Below the pieces are notes generated by a model. It was not told where the DNA came from. It ran no database searches and saw only the letters and a program-made list of their open reading frames with translations. From Corallococcus carmarthensis (GTDB lineage Bacteria; Myxococcota; Myxococcia; Myxococcales; Myxococcaceae): a stretch of DNA of 64,000 nucleotides. Shown piece after piece: positions 42,333 through 49,472 of this stretch; position 1 is the stretch's first letter, and every line of letters begins with the position of its first letter. Location of the stretch: contig NZ_RAWE01000014.1 of NCBI RefSeq assembly GCF_003611695.1, positions 30,274 to 94,273 of the forward strand, written 5' to 3'. The translations under genes were made by a program, and so were the position numbers.

Positions 42333-43319
42333 ATGCCCGAGTTGATGTATCGCGAAGCGTTGAACCAGGCGCTCGCCGAGGAGATGGAGCGCGACGCCAA
42401 TGTGTTCCTCATTGGCGAGGAAGTGGGCCGCTACAACGGCGCGTTCAAGGTGTCCCAGGGCCTGCTGGACAAGTTCGGGAGCGCGCGCATCATCGACGCG
42501 CCCATCAGCGAGCTGGGCTTCACCGGCCTCTCCGTGGGCGCCGCCGCGGTGGGTCTGCGCCCCGTGGTGGAGATGATGACCTGGAACTTCGCCATCCTGG
42601 CGATGGACCAGATCGTCAACAACGCGGCCAAGCTGCGCCACATGAGCGGCGGCCAGCTGCGCTGCCCCATCGTGTTCCGCGGCCCGGGCGGCGCGGGCGG
42701 CCGGCTCTCCAGCCAGCACAGCCAGTCGCTGGAGGCCAACTACGCGCACTTCCCCGGCCTGAAGGTGATTGCCCCGGCGACCCCGGCGGACGCCAAGGGC
42801 ATGCTCAAGAGCGCCATCCGGGACGAGAACCCGGTGGTCATGTTCGAGGGCGAGCGCCTCTACGCCATCAAGGGCGAGGTGCCGGAAGGCGAGCACATCG
42901 TTCCCCTGGGCAAGGCGGACGTGAAGCGTGAGGGCACGGACGTCACGCTGATCACGTGGAGCCGGATGTACTACTTCTGCATGGAGGCCGCGGAGGCCCT
43001 GGCGAAGGAAGGCATCAGCGTGGAGGTGCTGGACCTGCGCACCCTGCGGCCCCTGGACGAGGAGGCCATCCTCGCGAGCGTGCGCAAGACGAACCGCGTG
43101 GTCATCTGCGAGGAGGGCTGGGCGCTGGCCGGTATCGGCGCGTCCGTGGTGGACCTCATCCAGTCCCAGGCGTTCGACGACCTGGACGCGCCCGTCGTGC
43201 GCGTCACCGGGTTGGATGTGAACATGTCCTATGCGGCGAACCTGGAGAACGCGACCCAACCGGACGCGCCCAAGATCATCGCCGCCATCAAGAAGGTGCT
43301 GTACCGCGAGGGAGCCTGA
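42333..43319 (+). CDS. pdhB: Pyruvate dehydrogenase E1 component, beta subunit
   Basis: 328 residues, standard length. The beta subunit forms the alpha2beta2 E1 with PdhA and supplies part of the thiamine diphosphate site. Typical segments are EEVGRYNGAFKVSQGL, DAPISELGFTGLSVGAA, MTWNFAILAMDQI and the C-terminal TGLDVNMSYAANLE. A GGAG site precedes the ATG. PdhC begins 6 bases after the stop. One transcript with pdhA and pdhC is expected. Confidence 0.96.
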   Translation: MPELMYREALNQALAEEMERDANVFLIGEEVGRYNGAFKVSQGLLDKFGSARIIDAPISELGFTGLSVGAAAVGLRPVVEMMTWNFAILAMDQIVNNAAKLRHMSGGQLRCPIVFRGPGGAGGRLSSQHSQSLEANYAHFPGLKVIAPATPADAKGMLKSAIRDENPVVMFEGERLYAIKGEVPEGEHIVPLGKADVKREGTDVTLITWSRMYYFCMEAAEALAKEGISVEVLDLRTLRPLDEEAILASVRKTNRVVICEEGWALAGIGASVVDLIQSQAFDDLDAPVVRVTGLDVNMSYAANLENATQPDAPKIIAAIKKVLYREGA

Positions 43320-43325
43320 ACGCGT

Positions 43326-44984
43326 ATGGCGACGCCCATTCAGATGCCCAGCCTTTCCCCGACGATGAAGGAGGGGAAGATCGTCAAGTGGCTGAAGAAG
43401 GTGGGAGACAAGATCTCCTCCGGAGACGCCATCGCCGAGGTGGAGACCGACAAGTCCAACCTCGAGGTGGAAGCCTTCGACGACGGCTACCTCATCCAGA
43501 TTTCCGTGCCCGAAGGCGAGGTCGCCGCGGTGGGTTCGCCCATCGGCTACCTCGGCGCCAAGGGAGAGAAGGCCACGGGGAGCGCTCCCCAGGCCGCGGC
43601 GCCCCAGAAGACGGAGGCCCCCAAGGCCGCCGCCCCTGCCGCCGCGCCGAAGCCTCCCGAGCAGGCCCCGGCCCCCGCCGCCAGCGGCGCGGGTGAGGGG
43701 ATTGCCATCCTGATGCCCTCGCTCTCCCCGACGATGACGGAGGGGAAGATCGTCAAGTGGCTGAAGAAGGAGGGGGACAAGATCTCCTCCGGGGACGCCA
43801 TCGCCGAGGTGGAGACGGACAAGTCCAACCTCGAGGTGGAGGCGTACGACGACGGCACGCTCGCGCGCATCACCGTGCAGGCGGGCGACATGGCCAAGGT
43901 CGGCGCGCCCATCGCGTTCCTCACGCCCAAGGGCGCCAAGGCCGGGGCCTCCGCTCCGGCGGCCGCACCCCAGGCTCCGGCCGCTCCGAAGGCACCTGCC
44001 CAGGCTCCCGCCGCCGCGGCTCCGTCCGCGCCCGCCGGGGGACAGGTCGTTCCGCTGCGCCGCGAGCCCCAGGCTCCTGCTTCGGGGGGTGGTGCTGGCG
44101 GCCGGCTGCGCGCCAGCCCCCTGGCGAAGCGCATGGCCCAGGAGCGCGGGCTGGACATCAGCCAGGTGCGCGGCACGGGTCCGCTGGGCCGCGTGGTGAA
44201 GCGCGACGTGGAGCAGGCGCTGGGCCAGGGCCTGGCGAAGGCTCCCGCGCAGGCGCCGGCGGCGAAGAAGGCCGCTGCTCCGGAGGTTCGCGCCTTCGGC
44301 ACGCGCCCTGAGCCGCAGGCGGTGCCCATGTCCTCCATGCGCAAGGTCATTGGCCAGCGCATGTCGGAAGTGAAGCCCGGCGTGCCGCACTTCTACCTGA
44401 CGGTGGAGGTGGAGATGGACGCCGCGGTGAAGATCCGCGAGGAGGCCAAGGCGCTGGACCTCAAGGTGTCCGTCAACGACATCATCGTGAAGGCGGCGGC
44501 CATCGCGCTGCGCCGTTCACCGAAGATGAACGTGTCGCTCCAGGGCGATCAGGTGCTGCACTTCGGCACCGTGGACGTGGGCATCGCGGTCGCCATCGAG
44601 GACGGGCTGATCACCCCCATCATCCGCGACGCGGACCTGAAGGGCCTGCAGGCCATCTCCTCCGAGTCCCGCGACATGGCGGAGCGCGCCCGCAAGCGTT
44701 CGCTGAAGCCCGCCGAGTACACAGGCGGCTCGCTCACGGTGAGCAACCTGGGCATGTACGGCATCGACCAGTTCATCGCCGTCATCAACCCGCCCCAGTC
44801 CGCCATCATCGCGGTGGGTGCCGTGGCGGAGAAGGCCGTGGTGCGTGACGGCCAGCTGGCGGTGCGCAAGATGATGACGGTGACGCTGTCGGGTGACCAC
44901 CGCGTCATCGACGGGGCCACCGGCGCGGAGTACCTCCGTGAGCTGAAGGGGCTCCTGGAGCACCCCTCGCGGTTGCTGTTCTAG
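43326..44984 (+). CDS. pdhC: Dihydrolipoamide acetyltransferase (E2) with two lipoyl domains
   Basis: 552 residues. Two lipoyl domains (~1-78 and ~126-203), each with ETDKSNLEVEA carrying the lipoylated Lys, are joined by Ala/Pro linkers. A peripheral-subunit-binding domain (~255-292, RASPLAKRMAQERGLDISQV) follows. The C-terminal acyltransferase domain has HRVIDGA with the catalytic His and the active-site Asp. E2 transfers the acetyl group to CoA and forms the core of the complex. The gene ends before a strong hairpin. No lpd (E3) gene is in the window, so E3 must be encoded elsewhere. Confidence 0.96.
   Translation: MATPIQMPSLSPTMKEGKIVKWLKKVGDKISSGDAIAEVETDKSNLEVEAFDDGYLIQISVPEGEVAAVGSPIGYLGAKGEKATGSAPQAAAPQKTEAPKAAAPAAAPKPPEQAPAPAASGAGEGIAILMPSLSPTMTEGKIVKWLKKEGDKISSGDAIAEVETDKSNLEVEAYDDGTLARITVQAGDMAKVGAPIAFLTPKGAKAGASAPAAAPQAPAAPKAPAQAPAAAAPSAPAGGQVVPLRREPQAPASGGGAGGRLRASPLAKRMAQERGLDISQVRGTGPLGRVVKRDVEQALGQGLAKAPAQAPAAKKAAAPEVRAFGTRPEPQAVPMSSMRKVIGQRMSEVKPGVPHFYLTVEVEMDAAVKIREEAKALDLKVSVNDIIVKAAAIALRRSPKMNVSLQGDQVLHFGTVDVGIAVAIEDGLITPIIRDADLKGLQAISSESRDMAERARKRSLKPAEYTGGSLTVSNLGMYGIDQFIAVINPPQSAIIAVGAVAEKAVVRDGQLAVRKMMTVTLSGDHRVIDGATGAEYLRELKGLLEHPSRLLF
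43371..43843 (+). repeat. Near-identical direct repeat encoding the lipoyl-domain cores
   Basis: 43371-43474 and 43740-43843 are 104 bases each and differ at only 5 positions by direct count. They encode the GKIVKWLKK to NLEVEA core of the two lipoyl domains. The DNA identity exceeds that of the surrounding linkers, suggesting recent duplication or gene conversion. Confidence 0.85.
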
Positions 44985-45006
44985 CGGTCGAGCAGTCCGC
45001 CGCCTT

Positions 45007-45033
45007 CGCCCCCGTGCGACACGCACGGGGGCG
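45007..45033 (+). terminator. Strong hairpin terminator after pdhC
   Basis: Perfect 11-bp arms CGCCCCCGTGC and GCACGGGGGCG flank the loop GACAC. It lies between the convergent pdhC and the small minus-strand gene and probably serves both. Confidence 0.65.
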
Positions 45034-45047
45034 GGGCATGGCCTGGA

Positions 45048-45254
45048 TTACTCCCGCGTCGGCTCGTCCGACTCGACGTCCTTCTCCAGCTTGCGCTGCG
45101 CCTCGGTGACGCTCGCCTGGTCTGAGCGCTTCGTGCCCGTCTCCAGCTCCTCCTCGTGCTCCTGGCTGCGGCCCTGGATGCCGGGCCACGGCTCCGGGCG
45201 GGTGGCTTCGACGTGCTTCACGGGCTTCACGTCCTCGTTCTTCTTGTTCGCCAT
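45048..45254 (-). CDS. Small highly charged hypothetical protein
   Basis: 68 residues, very hydrophilic, with ~40 % Glu, Asp, Lys and Arg and no hydrophobic core; probably disordered or helical. No Cys or signal peptide. GGAGGAG stands ahead of the ATG (revcomp of 45254), which supports real translation. It diverges from a DUF2795 gene across 183 bases holding a perfect palindrome. The composition recalls small stress-related hydrophilic proteins, but no family is recognised. Confidence 0.65.
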   Translation of the reverse strand: MANKKNEDVKPVKHVEATRPEPWPGIQGRSQEHEEELETGTKRSDQASVTEAQRKLEKDVESDEPTRE

Positions 45255-45308
45255 GGTGCGTTACTCCTCCCTGGAAACGGGGGTGTGGGTCGTACGACCG
45301 TGGCGGTA

Positions 45309-45348
45309 CGGTGGGATGCCCACACCCGGGTGGCCACCCGGTGGGATG
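45309..45348. promoter_or_regulatory. Perfect palindrome flanked by 10-mer direct repeats
   Basis: CCGGGTGGCCACCCGG (45326-45341) is a perfect 16-base palindrome. CGGTGGGATG occurs at 45309-45318 and again at 45339-45348, thirty bases apart. It lies in the 183-base divergent gap and looks like an operator array. Confidence 0.45.
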
Positions 45349-45437
45349 GAGGAGCAGAGCGCCTGCTTGCCTGACTAACTACGGATGGCGAAAAAAGGTC
45401 GGCAGGCGGCGCGGTTCGCTGCTTAACTTCTCACTCA

Positions 45438-45710
45438 ATGAACGACGACATGACTCGCGAGCGCCTGGGACTTGGACTGCAGGAGGTGGAGCTGTCACCG
45501 GCCCCCCTGACTCCGGTGGTGTCCCTGGCGCACTCGCTGCAGCAGGCGTTTCGCGGCGCGGTGTTCCCGCTCACCGCGGAGCAGTTGGTCTGGGTGGCGC
45601 GGGAGAACGAGGCGCCGTCTCACGTGGTGTCGCTGCTGGGCACGTTGCCCCGGGGCCGTTTCCCGTCGGTGGACACGGTGGCCCTCGCGCTCGGGAACGC
45701 CTCCGTCTGA
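45438..45710 (+). CDS. DUF2795 domain protein
   Basis: 90 residues. The central part fits the DUF2795 pattern of a small helical domain: VVSLAHSLQQAFRGAVFPLTAEQLVWVARENEA, then HVVSLLGTLPRGRFPSVDTVALAL. The family is short, usually 60-100 residues, and has no known function. It starts opposite the small charged gene across a palindromic gap. A further hairpin follows before the receiver-kinase gene. Confidence 0.7.
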   Translation: MNDDMTRERLGLGLQEVELSPAPLTPVVSLAHSLQQAFRGAVFPLTAEQLVWVARENEAPSHVVSLLGTLPRGRFPSVDTVALALGNASV

Positions 45711-45741
45711 GGCGGAGTGCTGTTTGCGACGTTCGCCCCCG

Positions 45742-45766
45742 GCCTGGGTACAAGGTACCCCCAGGC
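45742..45766 (+). terminator. Hairpin after the DUF2795 gene
   Basis: GCCTGGGTAC pairs with GTACCC-CC-AGGC around AAG, with a 2-base bulge. The inner GGGTAC/GTACCC arms are perfect. It is 31 bases after the stop codon and could be a terminator or an operator. Confidence 0.4.
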
Positions 45767-45845
45767 GCGCGGTCGGACGTGCGCGTTATCTTCGGCGCGA
45801 CCAGCCTGTCTTCCGGATGAGGAAGCCACGGTCTGGAGGAGCTCC

Positions 45846-47003
45846 ATGAACGCCTCGGACCTGCCCGCCGTGCTGTACGTGGACGACGACGCCCTCAACC
45901 TGAGGGTGTTCGACGCCAACTTCGGGCAGCGGTTTCGCATCTTCCGGTGCTCGTCCCCCAACGAGGCCCTGGCGCTGCTGGATCAGCGGCGTGGGGAGAT
46001 TGGCGTGGTGCTGTCGGACCAGCGCATGCCGGGGATGACGGGCGTGGAGTTGCTGGAGAAGGCCCGCACCATCGCGCCGGACGCCAAGCGCATGCTGGTG
46101 ACGGCGTACGCGGACATGCAGGCCGTCATCGACGCGGTGAACCGCGGCCAGGTGACGCGCTACTTCGTCAAGCCGTGGGACCGCGCGGAGCTGCTGGCGG
46201 CGCTGGAAGACGCGCTGAAGATTGCCCGGCTGGAGCTGCGCATCCGCGAAGTGGAAGGCCGGATGATGAAGTCCGAGCGTCTGGCCACGCTGGGCCAGGT
46301 GACCGCGGGCATCGCGCACGAGCTCATGGGCCCGGTGGGCTACCTCACGCAGAACGTGTCCTCGCTCCAGCGCGACATGCACCGCGTGGTGCAGTACGTG
46401 TCGCGCCACCTGGCGACGGATCCGGACGCGGAGGTGTCCTCCACCATCGAGGACCTGCCGTCGCTCATCAAGGACCTGTCCGAGGGCGCAAGCCACCTGC
46501 GCGGCGTGGCGCTGGGCCTGCGCGCGCAGGCTCGCGGCGAGGACATGGAGGCCACCGCGGACGTGGCGGAAGTCGTGTCCTTCGCGGTGAAGCTGGCGCG
46601 AGCGGAGGTGCGCGACCGGGCGCGGCTCACCAGCAACGGCGAGCCCATCCGCATCGTGTTCGGGCCGGTGAAGCTGTGCCAGGTGCTGCTCAACCTCATC
46701 GTCAACGCGGCACAGGCCATGGAGGGCACGGGCCGTCCGGGCCGCATCGACGTGCGGTGGGCGGCGCGCGACGAGGAGGTGGTGCTGTCCGTGGCGGACA
46801 ACGGGTGCGGCATCCCCGTGGCGCTCCAGGAGCGCGTGTTCCAGCCGCTGTTCACCACGAAGCCCGTGGGCATCGGCACGGGGCTGGGCCTGTCCATCTG
46901 CCGGGAGCTGGTGACGCAGTTCGGCGGTCAGCTCCGCCTGTCGTCCACGCCGGGCGAGGGCACCGAAATCGAGCTCACCTTCAAGCGAGCCCCGCTCCCT
47001 TGA
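45846..47003 (+). CDS. Receiver-histidine kinase hybrid
   Basis: 385 residues, soluble. An N-terminal receiver domain (~5-125) has the phospho-acceptor Asp in VVLSDQRMPGM and Lys in YFVKPWD. A HisKA-like helix reads GIAHELMGPVGYL with the phospho-His. A HATPase domain follows with N box LNLIVNAAQAMEG, G1 VADNGCGIP and G2 GIGTGLGLSI. Receiver-first kinases take their input from another phosphorelay. GGAGGAG precedes the ATG. The 3' end overlaps the minus-strand membrane gene by 23 bases tail to tail. Confidence 0.9.
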   Translation: MNASDLPAVLYVDDDALNLRVFDANFGQRFRIFRCSSPNEALALLDQRRGEIGVVLSDQRMPGMTGVELLEKARTIAPDAKRMLVTAYADMQAVIDAVNRGQVTRYFVKPWDRAELLAALEDALKIARLELRIREVEGRMMKSERLATLGQVTAGIAHELMGPVGYLTQNVSSLQRDMHRVVQYVSRHLATDPDAEVSSTIEDLPSLIKDLSEGASHLRGVALGLRAQARGEDMEATADVAEVVSFAVKLARAEVRDRARLTSNGEPIRIVFGPVKLCQVLLNLIVNAAQAMEGTGRPGRIDVRWAARDEEVVLSVADNGCGIPVALQERVFQPLFTTKPVGIGTGLGLSICRELVTQFGGQLRLSSTPGEGTEIELTFKRAPLP

Positions 47004-47553
47004 GCCCGAAGGCGTTGTGCAAGAGCCGCCACACCCGGTAGAGGGTGTCGCTCTCCTGTGGCCGCACGTTCCGCACCAGGAGTGCGCGCCGGGGCGCGGT
47101 TTCCGGACCGTACTCCACCACCAGTGCGTATCCGCCCTTCGGAGGCTGGAGGATGTGGACCGCGCGCACGTCGTCGAAGGGGAGCGTCTCCGTGCGCGCC
47201 GCGCCGGGGGCCCACGCGAGCGTCTCCAGCCGCAGGGATTCCGTCTTGAAGTGCAGCACGAAGCGCCGCCGCTGAAGCCGCGCCTCCAGCACCAGCGCGC
47301 CGCCCACCATGGCTCCCGCCAGCACGAGCAGCAGGGTCGCGGCGCCCGGCGTCCGGGCCGAATCCAGGATGAGGAAGAGCAGCCCCACCCCCGTGCACAC
47401 GGCGGCCAGGCCCACGAGCAGCGTGGGCAACAGCCGCAGCGTCCAGGGCGGCGGTAGGGACTCACCCACCAGCCGGCCCCCATCGTAGAAAAGCCGTACG
47501 TCGCCCAGCCGCGGCGGCACCCGGTTCTCCCGGAGCGCGTCTTCGAAGCTCAC
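46981..47553 (-). CDS. Hypothetical two-helix membrane protein
   Basis: 190 residues starting with GTG. Two membrane helices lie near 45-62 and 70-88 (LLVGLAAVCTGVGLLFLIL, TLLLVLAGAMVGGALVL). A C-terminal ~95-residue strand-rich soluble domain (for example FVLHFKTESLRLETLAW) resembles a pleckstrin-like or bacterial PH fold, but this is inference. A longer in-frame reading (to 48681) runs over the downstream response-regulator gene and is rejected. It sits between two phosphorelay genes and overlaps the first. Confidence 0.65.
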   Translation of the reverse strand: MSFEDALRENRVPPRLGDVRLFYDGGRLVGESLPPPWTLRLLPTLLVGLAAVCTGVGLLFLILDSARTPGAATLLLVLAGAMVGGALVLEARLQRRRFVLHFKTESLRLETLAWAPGAARTETLPFDDVRAVHILQPPKGGYALVVEYGPETAPRRALLVRNVRPQESDTLYRVWRLLHNAFGLKGAGLA

Positions 47554-47625
47554 TCGGCGAGCATAGTGGGCGTGCCTGTTTCCCACCCTCGAAGTTGGAC
47601 GTGAGCTGTGCGATCCTCCCAATTC

Positions 47626-48594
47626 ATGGATCTCCCGTTCGAGACCGGCGAAGGTGAAGGGGAAGGGCGGGGGACGCTCGCCTCGAAGGTGCTGCTGGTG
47701 GATGACGAGCCGGTGGTGCTCGACATCTGCGTGCGCCTGTTGGCGCGCGAAGCGGACCTCATCGTGTCCCCCGTGGGCAGCGCGGAAGAAGCGCTCGTCC
47801 TCTTGAAGGACCAGCGCTTCGACGTGCTGGTGACGGACAAGAACCTGCCCGGCATGGGCGGGGTGGAGCTCATCGCGGAGGCGCGGCGGATGCAGCCCGC
47901 GCTGGAGGCGGTGATGATCACCGCCTACGCCAGCTCCGAGTCCGTCATCGCCGCGTTCGCCGCCGGCGCCAGTGACTACATCGTGAAGCCCTTCGACGAC
48001 CTGCGCGTGCTGCGGGCCAAGGTGCGCGCCGCGCTGGAGCGCCGCTCGGAGCGCGTGCGCACGCGCGACGGCGCCCGGGAGATGGCCCGGCAGGCCGCCG
48101 CGCTGCTGGACGCGGGCCGGGACGCCCCGGAGCCCGCGCACGAAGCGCTGGAGACGGAGCTGCGCAACTACGAGCAGGCCGTGCGCCTGGGCCACACCGG
48201 CAACGTCGCGGTGGTGGGCAGCGCGGAGGCCGTGAAGGTGCTGCGCGACGCGTCCTTCGAGGTGGTGGAGCTGCCGCCGTACTCGCCCCAACTGGAGAGC
48301 GCGGACGTGGTGGTGGTGGAGACCGGGGATCCGCAATGGCACACGCTGGCGGAGCGGCTCCAGGGCCGTTCCCCGGACGTGGTGCTCCTGGCCGGCGAGG
48401 ACGCCGACCTGAGCGACCTGCTGGAGGCCATCACCCTGCGCATGGACCTGGTGGGCTACGGCCAGGCCAATGCCGCCCGCGTCCTGCCGGAGAAGGTGCG
48501 CATGCTGCTGATGCGCCGGGGCATCCAGCGCGCCCAGCAGCGGCTCACCGCGGCGCTGGACACCTTCCGCCAGAGCATCGCGACCACGAACTGA
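47626..48594 (+). CDS. Response regulator with unusual C-terminal domain
   Basis: 322 residues. An acidic Gly/Glu-rich start is followed by a receiver domain (~22-140) with VLLVDDEP, the phospho-Asp in VLVTDKNLPGM and the Lys in YIVKPFDD. A helical linker leads to a second alpha/beta unit (~190-275) shaped like a receiver (VAVVGSAEAVKVLRD, ADVVVVETGDPQWHTL) that seems to lack a phosphorylation site. The end is a helical tail. No DNA-binding, enzymatic or HPt domain is evident. GTG at 47608 would add six residues; neither start has a clear ribosome-binding site. Confidence 0.8.
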   Translation: MDLPFETGEGEGEGRGTLASKVLLVDDEPVVLDICVRLLAREADLIVSPVGSAEEALVLLKDQRFDVLVTDKNLPGMGGVELIAEARRMQPALEAVMITAYASSESVIAAFAAGASDYIVKPFDDLRVLRAKVRAALERRSERVRTRDGAREMARQAAALLDAGRDAPEPAHEALETELRNYEQAVRLGHTGNVAVVGSAEAVKVLRDASFEVVELPPYSPQLESADVVVVETGDPQWHTLAERLQGRSPDVVLLAGEDADLSDLLEAITLRMDLVGYGQANAARVLPEKVRMLLMRRGIQRAQQRLTAALDTFRQSIATTN

Positions 48595-48689
48595 GCAGGG
48601 GCGGTTGCGCCGGGGCGCACAACGGGCCGCGTCCGGAAGCACGGGCGCGGCACCGCCGGAGGCGCAGGGCAGGATGCACAAGCCCGCAA

Positions 48690-48724
48690 AGCGAAACGCC
48701 CACCTTCGTTTCCGAAGGTGGGCG
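48690..48724 (-). terminator. Terminator of the gltX-tRNA cluster
   Basis: Perfect 12-bp arms CGCCCACCTTCG (48697-48708) and CGAAGGTGGGCG (48713-48724) with a 4-base loop. On the minus strand it follows tRNA-Glu directly and is followed by TTTCGCTTT. Confidence 0.75.
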
Positions 48725-48732
48725 TCTCTGAG

Positions 48733-48804
48733 TGACCCTGCCGGGATTCGAACCCGAGTTTGAGCCGTGAGAGGGCTCCGTCCTAACCACTAGACGACAG
48801 GGCC
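48733..48804 (-). tRNA. tRNA-Glu (anticodon CTC)
   Basis: On the minus strand the acceptor arms GGCCCTG and CAGGGTC pair with one G-U. The anticodon stem GAGCC/GGCTC holds the loop CTCTCAC, giving anticodon CTC. The T arm GGTTCGAATCC is standard. CCA is not encoded. It lies 81 bases downstream of tRNA-Gln and just before a terminator. Confidence 0.93.
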
Positions 48805-48885
48805 GGCTTGTTTCCCTACAACCACTGTGTTTCTGCTGCTGCTTCCTACATTCTCCGTTCTGACCAGTCAACCGGAGATTTTCAG

Positions 48886-48956
48886 CTGGGGAACTAGGAT
48901 TCGAACCTAGATAAGCAGAGTCAGAGTCTGCTGTCCTGCCGTTAGACGATTCCCCA
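48886..48956 (-). tRNA. tRNA-Gln (anticodon CTG)
   Basis: On the minus strand the acceptor TGGGGAA pairs fully with TTCCCCA, including the U1-A72 pair usual for tRNA-Gln. The anticodon stem GCAGA/TCTGC encloses CTCTGAC, anticodon CTG. The T stem CTAGG/CCTAG is perfect. It follows the small secreted-protein gene by 59 bases. Confidence 0.93.
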
Positions 48957-49015
48957 AGGCGCTGCGTGCTGCTGTTGCGGGCGCTTCTACTACCGACTTC
49001 TGCTGCTGACTTCAA

Positions 49016-49426
49016 CTACTTCGTTTTCCTGACCGGCTTGCCTTCGGACTTCTTCGCCGGCTTCGCCGACCCCTGCAACGGGACGACGTAGATGCGAACC
49101 TCTTCGTTCGCTTCGTAAATATTCAGCCCCTCGAAGTTCTTCCCGGAGGGGTTGGAGATGTGCACGGCCTTGACGCCCGGCTGGTTGACGACGGACCGCC
49201 TCGGGTAGCTCGAGGTCGGGTAGACGTTCTTGTAGTAGTCGAGCGTCGCCTCGAAGTCGCGCGAAGCCCGGTACCGGTTCTCGCCCACCTTCTGGGCACC
49301 ATCGGGAATCTGGGCGCCGTTCACCAGCTCGGCGCCAGAGGCCGTTGCCCAGAGGGCGAGCAGCACCGCCCCGAGCGGGCGCGCCTTATAGAAATGCGGT
49401 CTCAGGCTGTCAAGCGGTCGCGTCAT
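49016..49426 (-). CDS. Small secreted protein
   Basis: 136 residues. A signal peptide (PLGAVLLALWATASG) is followed by ~85 residues with strands (RYRASRDFEATLDYYKNVYPTS and VRIYVVPLQGS) and a Lys-rich tail (KPAKKSEGKPVRKTK). No Cys and no recognised family. It lies 46 bases downstream of gltX on the same strand and 59 bases before tRNA-Gln, so it may be co-transcribed with them. A translation-related role is not supported by its export signal. Confidence 0.65.
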   Translation of the reverse strand: MTRPLDSLRPHFYKARPLGAVLLALWATASGAELVNGAQIPDGAQKVGENRYRASRDFEATLDYYKNVYPTSSYPRRSVVNQPGVKAVHISNPSGKNFEGLNIYEANEEVRIYVVPLQGSAKPAKKSEGKPVRKTK

Positions 49427-49472
49427 CGCCGGCCAAGATAGGGCCCGGCGATGCCCGCGTCCACCGTCAATC

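Noticed and set aside
47560..48681. N-terminal extension of the two-helix membrane gene
   Set aside because: The added part is antisense to the response regulator gene. GTG at 47553 gives a compact protein with a sensible start.
48545..49015. 156-codon minus-strand frame over the tRNA region
   Set aside because: It reads through two tRNA genes and their terminator, which explain the sequence fully.
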